Source of the DNA: Nitrospirales bacterium
Lineage (GTDB): Bacteria > Nitrospirota > Nitrospiria > Nitrospirales > UBA8639
NCBI GenBank assembly: GCA_029261305.1
Contig: JAJDBO010000344.1
Coordinates: forward strand, 1 to 12,818
Direction of reading: 5' to 3'
DNA length: 12,818 bases
Shown in pieces: positions 7,326-12,818 of the stretch; within the stretch, counting starts at the first letter, position 1, and each line of letters starts with the position of its first letter. Under the pieces are notes generated by a model. It was not told the DNA's origin. It searched no databases and was given only the letters and a program-made list of their open reading frames with translations. A program made the position numbers and the translations under genes.

Positions 7326-7432
7326 TAAACTCGAAGTCCGAATATCGAAATTCGAAACAAATCCCAAATCAGAATTTCGAATTTTCTAAAATAGTCACTC
7401 TTCCTTGTTTCGGATTTCGATATTCGAGTTTA
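7326..7432. repeat. TTCGAA-rich inverted-repeat element (MITE- or REP-like)
   Basis: The left arm (7326-7360) and right arm (7405-7432) are near-perfect inverted copies: TAAACTCGAA at the outer end, then TATCGAAAT and CGAAACAA. The left arm carries seven extra bases (GTCCGAA, after the outer ten bases) and there is one substitution. The 44-base centre has another TTCGAA core (near 7376-7381). The whole could fold into a long hairpin. It fills most of the gap between the membrane-protein gene and the carbonic-anhydrase gene. Similar TCGAAAT-type intergenic repeats occur in many environmental bacterial genomes, but copy number here cannot be judged. Confidence 0.7.
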
Positions 7433-7478
7433 GGATTTACTCGACATTTTCGCCATCAGCCAAGAGAACGGAAGTTAT

Positions 7479-7988
7479 ATGATTAAACCCTATCGTGGAG
7501 TCCTCCCCACCATTGCCTCAAGTGCCTTTATTGAAGAGACGGCTGTGGTCGTGGGCGATGTCGTCATTGATTCAGAATCGAGCGTCTGGTTTAACACCGT
7601 CATTCGTGGAGACGTACATTACATCCGCATCGGACATCGGAGCAACATCCAAGACCTGAGTCTCCTTCACGTGACACATGACACGCACCCGCTCATCATT
7701 GGCGATGATGTGACCGTAGGCCATCACGTCACCTTGCACGGATGCACTATTCGCAACCGAGTACTTATTGGGATGGGAAGTATTGTGATGGACGGAGCCA
7801 CCATTGCAGACGACTGCATCATTGGTGCTGGATCATTGGTAACAGAAGGAACAATCATTCCCTCCCATAGCTTAGCAATAGGCTCACCGGCTCGCGTCAA
7901 ACGCCCACTCACTCCCAAAGAGGTGGCCTGGCTCAAGGAATCCGCAAGCAACTATGTGCAATACGCTCGCCAATACCTAACAGATTAA
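7479..7988 (+). CDS. Gamma-class carbonic anhydrase-like hexapeptide-repeat protein
   Basis: The 169-residue product is a left-handed beta-helix protein of the YrdA/PaaY/gamma-carbonic-anhydrase family. Hexapeptide repeats run from about residue 15 to 140 (for example VVVGDVVID, LIIGDDVTVG, VLIGMGSIVMDGA, CIIGAGSLV). The three expected metal-binding histidines are present: His67 (in HVTHD), His82 and His87 (in GHHVTLHG), with the H-x4-H spacing of the family. Arg and Asp in IRGDVHYIRIG and the NIQD segment also match. Members form trimers with a metal at each subunit interface. Some hydrate CO2, while for others activity is unproven, so carbonic anhydrase activity is an inference. A GGAAG lies before the ATG. 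A role in bicarbonate supply would make sense in an autotroph. Confidence 0.92.
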   Translation: MIKPYRGVLPTIASSAFIEETAVVVGDVVIDSESSVWFNTVIRGDVHYIRIGHRSNIQDLSLLHVTHDTHPLIIGDDVTVGHHVTLHGCTIRNRVLIGMGSIVMDGATIADDCIIGAGSLVTEGTIIPSHSLAIGSPARVKRPLTPKEVAWLKESASNYVQYARQYLTD

Positions 7989-8017
7989 CACCCTCACTCT
8001 AAGAGAAATTATTCTGA

Positions 8018-8812
8018 ATGAACCCTCACCCACTCGTCATCCTCGGCGCAGGCTATACCGGAAGGTTTCTCTATCACCAAGCCTTACAACAAGGATGGAT
8101 AGTTTACGCCAGTAGCCGGAGTCCTGATGCTCACTTATCTTTTGTTGATCCGCTAGCTCAAATTCTATTTGACCTAGAGCAACCAAGCACCTGGGCGAAT
8201 CTTCCCTACCCCGCAAATATCGCGTGGTGTTTTCCTGCCATTCCACAAAACACAGCATCAATGCTCGCAAAAGAAATAACTAACAAAGGTTCTCGAATTC
8301 TCCTCCTCGGCAGCACCTCTGCCTACCCGCCCAAAGGTGAGGATCTCACGGATGAACAAGATCCCCTCAACATGACCCTCCCTCGCGTACAAAGCGAAGA
8401 ACATCTACGCGAGACCTACGGCGCCATCGTCCTCAGACTAGCGGGCCTCTACGGCCCAGATCGTCATGTATTCAATTGGATTCGGAGAGGCAAAATCAAA
8501 AACACCAATCGCTACGTGAATCTCGTTCACATTGAAGACGTGGCCGCCTTATGCCTTGCCGCCCTAGACCAAGCACCTGTTGGATCAAGCTATATCGTTA
8601 GTGATGGGGTGCCACGGCTATGGTCAGACATCTGCCAACATGCGGCGACAAAATGGAACATTCCAATTCCGAAGCCCACGCCACCCAAAGATTCTGGGAA
8701 ACAATTGTCGCCTCGAAAGATTTTGAATGAGTTGAACTACGAATTACAGCATCCACATCTTTATGAAGAGTTGGATGGGATTGAGAGGGAGGAAGGGGAT
8801 ATTGAGAAATGA
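8018..8812 (+). CDS. NAD(P)-binding Rossmann protein, YeeZ / extended-SDR-like
   Basis: The 264-residue protein starts with a dinucleotide-binding loop, LVILGAGYTGRFLY, with G10-x-G12-x-x-G15. It continues with features of the YeeZ branch of sugar-epimerase-like proteins: LLLGSTSAYP (95-104), LRLAGLYGPDRH (139-150) and VNLVHIEDVAALCL (167-180). The usual YxxxK catalytic pair of short-chain dehydrogenases is not evident, as in other YeeZ-like members, so dehydrogenase or epimerase activity is uncertain. No signal peptide or membrane segment is present. It follows the carbonic-anhydrase gene by 29 bases on the same strand and probably shares its transcript. The last 15 residues are very acidic. 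The left arm of the accessory-island repeat begins 18 bases after its stop. The substrate is unknown. Confidence 0.85.
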   Translation: MNPHPLVILGAGYTGRFLYHQALQQGWIVYASSRSPDAHLSFVDPLAQILFDLEQPSTWANLPYPANIAWCFPAIPQNTASMLAKEITNKGSRILLLGSTSAYPPKGEDLTDEQDPLNMTLPRVQSEEHLRETYGAIVLRLAGLYGPDRHVFNWIRRGKIKNTNRYVNLVHIEDVAALCLAALDQAPVGSSYIVSDGVPRLWSDICQHAATKWNIPIPKPTPPKDSGKQLSPRKILNELNYELQHPHLYEELDGIEREEGDIEK

Positions 8813-9205
8813 AAGGTTCCTGAAGCGGTCTATTTAAAGCATTTTTATTTGCAGGGTTTCGCCCCTGCAGACGAGGCCCTTTTGTTTCGGCAAAAGGACC
8901 CAAAACCATTTTTGCCCGTGCGCGGCCCCTCCAATCCTGCTCAGAAGCAGGCTCTCCGTGGTGCCTCCGCCACCTTACCGAATTAAGATGGCTCAGAAAC
9001 TCGCTCCGCTCAAACAGTCTTCGCCAAAAAGTCGAATTCGGCAAGGCGGCTCCGCCGCGCCCAAGGCGGGAGGCACAAGTTAAACAAATCAATTATTCAA
9101 ACGAGATGCCGGAAAGACAGCCACTACTGAAACACAATGTTCACGCCTAACCCAAATTCATAGGGCACAAAAATGGAAACGTCCCCTTTTCCACACTTGT
9201 TCGTT
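8813..9205. other. Non-coding stretch with the left repeat arm
   Basis: I see no convincing gene in these 393 bases. The first two thirds (8831-9072) are the left copy of the island repeat described separately. A 164-residue open frame on the minus strand (8598-9092) overlaps the YeeZ-like gene and reads through the repeat, so I regard it as chance. The remainder (about 9073-9205) is AT-richer. Near the 3' end of the AlbA_2 gene it has GGAAA/TTTCC (9174-9191), a weak hairpin without a T-tract. Confidence 0.6.
8831..9072 (+). repeat. Left copy of a hairpin-rich repeat flanking the AlbA_2 gene
   Basis: This segment matches the reverse complement of about 10447-10650. The best block (8851-8929) differs from its partner (10564-10642) at only about five of 79 positions. 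A second block (8978-9028) matches 10492-10542 with few changes. The first block contains two adjacent perfect stem-loops: GCAGGG/CCCTGC (8851-8868) and CCTTTTG/CAAAAGG (8878-8897). Compared with the right copy, this one has 12 extra bases near 8841-8852 (an imperfect tandem duplication ending in GCA) and a longer, diverged middle. The frame that is open in the right copy is interrupted here by a TAA near 8983. It therefore looks like a dispersed extragenic repeat and not a gene. Confidence 0.8.
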
Positions 9206-10114
9206 TTATTGGAGTTCTTCAAGTGGTACCACCAATTCACCTTCTTCTAAAGGTTGATTTTCACAAGCGATAGCATATTGCACAACGAGATCTTCTATAG
9301 GAGCAGGTCTTTCAGAATTAAGGCCTAAAGATAGTTTAGCCACGTTCTTTGACATCTTTGGGTGTATAGGAAGGTCCATACTGCCGCCATAAGCCCATGG
9401 TAATTTTGCATACTGTGAACGTTGATTTGGGAGGCCTTCGTTTCCGTTACCATCAAGACCATAAGGATCGCGCGCAAGAGGCCTGTTGCAACCAAAGGCA
9501 AGAAATGGAGCACAGGCCGTTGCTCGACCCTCATTTTTCAAACCTATGGTCACACTCACACTTCGGCCAGGATTGGTAACCTGATAGGTAATTTTTAACT
9601 TCGGTTTGTTCCGTTTACCAAACATATCTGCAACATCGTAATGCTCCATTTTGTAAAAGCTGTCCCCGCTGCGTTTGTAGTATCTATCTTCCCCGAGCTT
9701 GGCCATGTGTGGACCGGTAGCACTCTCTGGTATTAACGAAAGGACATACCCTTTGCCATTCTCTATTTCGAGAGATCTGTGAGTTACATTCGCTACCGTC
9801 GGATCAACGCCATCACCAGTTAGTGCGTTTAGGCGAGTCACGAAAATCTTAATGTTATCTAAAGGTTTCAACTCAACTGCACAGTCGACACCATTGTCAT
9901 TTTTTCGAGCATCTATACCCCAGATTATTAAGCCACCACTCGAATTTGCGAAACCAGACAATGCACGTGCAAGATTGCGTTTATCATCTGTAGAATTTAG
10001 CGTTGAATTTTTTGATACTTTAAAGTCGAGCCAAAGGTTTTCTTCCTGACTGTGGTCTATGAAATCGTCCAGGTCTGAGAGGGCTAAATTTTTAAATAAA
10101 TCGAAAATATTCAT
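9206..10114 (-). CDS. Schlafen/AlbA_2-domain protein (accessory, function unknown)
   Basis: The 302-residue product has an N-terminal AlbA_2 (Schlafen-type, putative nucleic-acid-binding) domain. The signs are EENLWLDFK (24-32), LARALSGFANSSGGLIIWGID (48-68) and the domain-closing RYYKRSGDSFYKM (144-156). After a basic hinge (GKRNKPKLK, 166-174), the C-terminal 130 residues look beta-rich and I do not recognise them. Proteins of this kind are often accessory or mobile and some take part in phage defence or regulation, but no such partner is visible here. The ATG at 10112-10114 has no Shine-Dalgarno. The gene looks AT-richer than its neighbours and is bracketed by inverted copies of a repeat, which suggests acquisition. 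No transposase or integrase accompanies it. The domain call is firm and the function is open. Confidence 0.82.
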   Translation of the reverse strand: MNIFDLFKNLALSDLDDFIDHSQEENLWLDFKVSKNSTLNSTDDKRNLARALSGFANSSGGLIIWGIDARKNDNGVDCAVELKPLDNIKIFVTRLNALTGDGVDPTVANVTHRSLEIENGKGYVLSLIPESATGPHMAKLGEDRYYKRSGDSFYKMEHYDVADMFGKRNKPKLKITYQVTNPGRSVSVTIGLKNEGRATACAPFLAFGCNRPLARDPYGLDGNGNEGLPNQRSQYAKLPWAYGGSMDLPIHPKMSKNVAKLSLGLNSERPAPIEDLVVQYAIACENQPLEEGELVVPLEELQ

Positions 10115-10189
10115 AAACGGCTAACAATATTTAGATGGATCCGTATAACAGAAGGCTCTTCGGGTGTCTGGCCATATAACACGCCATCG

Positions 10190-10204
10190 ATTCTTCTGAA
10201 GAAT
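10190..10204. promoter_or_regulatory. Perfect palindrome upstream of the AlbA_2 gene
   Basis: ATTCTTC-T-GAAGAAT has seven-base perfect arms around one central base, 76 bases upstream of the AlbA_2 start. Such compact palindromes are often binding sites of dimeric regulators. No promoter hexamers are clear beside it, so an operator role is a guess. Confidence 0.3.
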
Positions 10205-10446
10205 ACGCCGGAATCGTTGTCTTTTCAATTGGTTATACCCAAGGATTCACTTATGACGACATCTTATGCAGAGCGGCATAACACCACTCTTTAATTCGAG
10301 TGAAAAAAGAAAAGAGGACTATACCCTTTTTCCCTTTCCTTAAAATTTAAAGACCAAAAATTTGGATCAGATATGAGTATTGATTTTTAGGAGGGTTTGC
10401 TCTTCCCACGCCCCTGCTTGAAATCTGGCTTCGCATTTTGAATTTC

Positions 10447-10650
10447 TTCCCGCGTTGGGCGCGGCTGGGCCGGCACCCCGAATCCTACCTCTTTGGCGAA
10501 GACTGTTTGAGCGCAGCGAGTTTCTGAGCCATTTTGATTCGGGGTGGTGGACCAGGGACCCGTAGGGCCGCGGACGGGCGGAAATGGTTTTGGGTCCTTT
10601 TGCCGAAACAAAAGGACCTCGTCTGCAGGGGCGAAACCCTGCTTTAAATA
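10447..10650 (-). repeat. Right copy of the hairpin-rich repeat, opposite orientation
   Basis: This is the partner of 8831-9072, in inverted orientation. It keeps both stem-loops: CCTTTTG/CAAAAGG at 10596-10615 and GCAGGG/CCCTGC at 10625-10642. Read on the minus strand it also contains the open frame that begins MFRQKDPKPF (start at 10609-10611), which continues beyond the repeat to 10387. Homology with the left copy fades near 10447. Confidence 0.8.
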
Positions 10651-10692
10651 ATTCTTGGAAAAGTAGGTCAGAGAAGGGGATGATTTAGGCCA

Positions 10693-12153
10693 TCAGCCTG
10701 GACGCACAAGCAACAACACCGTCGCGCACACCAATGAATTGTTCAAGGCATGGGCGGCCATGCCTGGCAGGATACTTCCTGTTTTTTCATAAGCCCACGC
10801 CCAAAGCACGCCGCTCCAAAAAATCGTAACAAGCCCGAACGTTCCATACCCATGAGCCAAGGCAAAGATGAGCGCACTCACGACCATCGCCACCGGAGCA
10901 TTTAATCGACGACGTAACGTACTATACAACACACCTCGAAAGACGACTTCTTCAAACACCGGCGCTAAAATCGTATACGACAAGAGTGGTGGCAGTAATT
11001 CCCACGTCGTGCCTTGAATCATGGTGGGATCAAACCAATCGGTCCAATGGAGCGACGTTTGAAAATTCTGAGCTACCAATCCAATAACCCATCCCCCGCC
11101 TGCCCCAACAGTAAACAGTGCTAGCGCAAACCAAACGACCCGTCCCCACCCACCTGGGATCACTTTCAATCCCAACGCCTGCGTGATCGATTGGCCCGTT
11201 GGTCGCCAGAGATAGTAAAAGGCCAATCCAATAATGGGAACATGGATAAAAAAGGGAATGAGAAATTGGAGTGTTGACGGATCAAGCCCAGCGACAGAAA
11301 TGGCAATGATGAGCAAACTGGCAATGCCACCACCTCGGATTAACACCACTATGCCATTCCGACCTGACCAACGAGGAGGAAAAGTCATGCCGCCCACTCG
11401 CAATGCCGTATTTCCGCCCCACTTCCATCGACGCCAGAGCATAGCCATGCCCATCAGACCCATCATCACGGCCATCATTTGCGCCATGACTAGCATTCGA
11501 TTATTCGACACGAGCCGTTGGGCATGTTGCTGGCCTTCAGCATTGAGAGACGCTTGCCATCCCACATCGCCACTTCGTTCGGCGATATGCAGGGCAACCT
11601 GCCGATAAAACCATCCGCTTGGCACATGCTCGGCTAATCGAGCATTTAAGTCCTGAGCATCGAGACGATCCACAGAAGTTTCGAAATACGCCGCCTGAAG
11701 AAGTTGGCCATAGAAAGGAAACGGCAAAGCCCAATCTTTCCACTTTTGAATTTTCATTTGAACGGAGGAGAGGCGACCCGCCTCCCCTTCTAGAACAGCT
11801 AAATACAGCGCGGATAAAGGCTCAGGCTCCCTTTCTCCTAGCTCCTCATACCAAGCGATGACCTGTTCCAATTCACCGCCACTTTCCCCCATGGCATTCA
11901 TCACGCGCTTCTCTACCCCAGAGATCTCTTTTTGACCTTCTTGCAAGCCCATGACTTGATTGGTGATGATTTCGAGGGCTCGCTCTGGGGAGGGAATGCG
12001 ATCGAGTCGAGGCATCGACACATGTGCATATGCCAAGAAGCCAAGGCACAGAAGAAAGATCATCCCAAAACCTACCGTCACAGAAGGAGAGAACTGGACG
12101 GGGGTTTCCTGGATTTCCGCTTGAGTCACGTCTTGGTAAGGCCAGGGAGTCAC
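10693..12153 (-). CDS. CPBP-family intramembrane metalloprotease with long N-terminal extension
   Basis: The 486-residue membrane protein carries a C-terminal CPBP (CAAX protease / bacteriocin-processing) domain. The three signatures are visible: EEVVFR (E401, E402, R406), FALAH (F430 to H434) and HALNN (H468 to N472), which together form the metal site in this family. The N-terminal half is unusual. One helix at about 25-44 is followed by some 170 residues of charged, helical, probably periplasmic sequence (about 45-217), then a helix at about 218-240 and further helices leading into the protease domain. This arrangement is longer than the common 200-300-residue members. The start is a GTG at 12151-12153 just downstream of an in-frame TAA, with no Shine-Dalgarno, so the exact start is less certain. 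The substrate is unknown. Family members process prenylated proteins or peptides, or give bacteriocin immunity. It is divergent from the aminotransferase gene. Confidence 0.88.
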   Translation of the reverse strand: MTPWPYQDVTQAEIQETPVQFSPSVTVGFGMIFLLCLGFLAYAHVSMPRLDRIPSPERALEIITNQVMGLQEGQKEISGVEKRVMNAMGESGGELEQVIAWYEELGEREPEPLSALYLAVLEGEAGRLSSVQMKIQKWKDWALPFPFYGQLLQAAYFETSVDRLDAQDLNARLAEHVPSGWFYRQVALHIAERSGDVGWQASLNAEGQQHAQRLVSNNRMLVMAQMMAVMMGLMGMAMLWRRWKWGGNTALRVGGMTFPPRWSGRNGIVVLIRGGGIASLLIIAISVAGLDPSTLQFLIPFFIHVPIIGLAFYYLWRPTGQSITQALGLKVIPGGWGRVVWFALALFTVGAGGGWVIGLVAQNFQTSLHWTDWFDPTMIQGTTWELLPPLLSYTILAPVFEEVVFRGVLYSTLRRRLNAPVAMVVSALIFALAHGYGTFGLVTIFWSGVLWAWAYEKTGSILPGMAAHALNNSLVCATVLLLVRPG

Positions 12154-12213
12154 AATGTTTTGTAGTTAAACGCAGGTAAATGAAAGACTTGGGAGATAGT
12201 TGAGTTCATTGTT

Positions 12214-12239
12214 ACAGGGTCATGCCACACAATCCCTGT
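12214..12239. repeat. Short inverted repeat in the divergent region
   Basis: ACAGGG (12214-12219) and CCCTGT (12234-12239) are separated by 14 bases. They lie in the 207-base region between the divergent protease and aminotransferase genes. I see no strong promoter pair in this region, so a regulatory role is only possible, not shown. Confidence 0.25.
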
Positions 12240-12360
12240 TCTGAGCGCCATATAAAACCACGGCCCTTGAACATATTGCACTTCTTTCGGCGAATTTACA
12301 CAAATAGTGGAATCCTTGATGCACCCTCGCTAGAATAGGCCCCAAAAGGATATCCATCTG

Positions 12361-12818
12361 ATGCCAAGCTTCCCGAAACAATACAATGAGTTAACACCAT
12401 CCAAACGCCTTTTACTAGGCCCAGGACCAAGCCTCGTCCACCCTCGTGTCTTACGAGTCATGGGTACACCACTCATCGGGCACCTTGATCCAGAATTTCT
12501 TACCATCATGGATGAGATTCAGGAACTCCTTCGATGGCTATTTTGCACTGACAATGACTTCACCATTGCGGTGTCGGGCACTGGGTCGGCAGCCATGGAA
12601 ACCGCCATCGTGAATCTCATTGAACCTGGGGACAGGGTTATTGTCGGGATGAACGGAATCTTTGGCTCGCGCATCGCCCAAATGGTCACGCGATGCGGGG
12701 GAACGGTCATAGAGATTCCTGCACCTTGGGGAAAGTCCATTCCTTTAGACCAAGTCGCCCATCAACTTCAGACTGCGGGGCCAATCAAGGCTGTGGCGCT
12801 CGTCCATGCAGAAACATC
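12361..12818 (+). CDS. Class V aminotransferase, alanine/serine--glyoxylate type (runs off the right edge)
   Basis: An ATG at 12361 opens a frame of 152 codons that is unbroken to the window edge. The protein has LLLGPGPSLVHPRVL (17-31), GHLDPEFL (40-47) and the PLP-phosphate loop VSGTGSAAME (71-80), then NLIEPGDRVIVGMNGIFG (85-102). These are hallmarks of the fold-type I class V aminotransferases of the alanine-glyoxylate, serine-glyoxylate and serine-pyruvate group. They move an amino group from alanine or serine to glyoxylate, or the reverse, in glycine, serine and photorespiration-like metabolism. An AAGGA is placed 10 bases before the ATG. The PLP-binding lysine and substrate-specific residues lie beyond the edge, so the exact substrate cannot be chosen. 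About 150 of the usual 380-400 residues are visible. Confidence 0.92.
   Translation, partial: MPSFPKQYNELTPSKRLLLGPGPSLVHPRVLRVMGTPLIGHLDPEFLTIMDEIQELLRWLFCTDNDFTIAVSGTGSAAMETAIVNLIEPGDRVIVGMNGIFGSRIAQMVTRCGGTVIEIPAPWGKSIPLDQVAHQLQTAGPIKAVALVHAET

Larger units (their letters stand above)
10115..10692. other. Non-coding stretch with the right repeat arm
   Basis: This is 578 bases without a gene that I would defend. The part next to the AlbA_2 start (10115-10446) is AT-rich, contains the palindrome at 10190-10204, and is otherwise featureless to me. The rest is the right repeat copy (10447-10650). A 74-residue open frame on the minus strand (10387-10611) lies in the repeat. Its reading frame is broken in the left copy, so it is probably not a protein gene. 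Confidence 0.6.

Noticed and set aside
8598..9092. 164-residue open frame on the minus strand
   Set aside because: It overlaps the well-supported YeeZ-like gene on the other strand and reads through the repeat arm. The peptide shows no coherent domain.
10115..10446. Integron attC or phage att site beside the AlbA_2 gene
   Set aside because: GCTAAC- and TAACA-like bases occur but no paired core sites, no integrase and no direct repeat at the other side were found.

Overview
The window looks like a chromosomal segment of a free-living Gram-negative bacterium. I favour the genus Nitrospira, possibly one of its lower-GC (marine-type) lineages. This rests on the gene order glyQ-glyS-(small membrane protein)-ppdK, the two lipoproteins, the protein flavour and a base composition that looks near 50% by eye. 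No rRNA or marker gene is present, so the assignment is inference. I saw no tRNA, rRNA, CRISPR array or complete insertion sequence.

Left block (1-4038, minus strand): GTG-started glyQ, then glyS nine bases later, a two-helix membrane protein, and the first 40 codons of pyruvate phosphate dikinase (ppdK), which runs off the left edge. This is a translation and central-carbon block, apparently co-oriented. Both glycyl-tRNA synthetase subunits carry a basic low-complexity tail at the glyQ/glyS junction.

Middle block (4039-5154): a small Gly/Ser-rich lipoprotein (+) with a good promoter and ribosome binding site converges on a minus-strand cupredoxin lipoprotein. Inverted repeats lie between their 3' ends.

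Plus-strand block (5155-8812): thiD (thiamine pyrimidine kinase), an alpha/beta hydrolase whose stop overlaps the start of a three-helix membrane protein (ATGA), a gamma-carbonic-anhydrase-like protein and a YeeZ-like NAD(P)-binding protein. A TTCGAA-rich inverted-repeat element sits before the carbonic anhydrase gene. The genes share a direction but no obvious single pathway.

Accessory island (about 8831-10650): a Schlafen/AlbA_2-domain protein gene (minus strand) with no visible Shine-Dalgarno is bracketed by two diverged copies, in opposite orientation, of a roughly 200-240 bp hairpin-bearing repeat. This is the least ordinary part of the window.

Right block (10693-12818): a CPBP-family membrane protease (minus) with a long N-terminal extension, divergent from the start of a class V aminotransferase (alanine/serine-glyoxylate type) that runs off the right edge.
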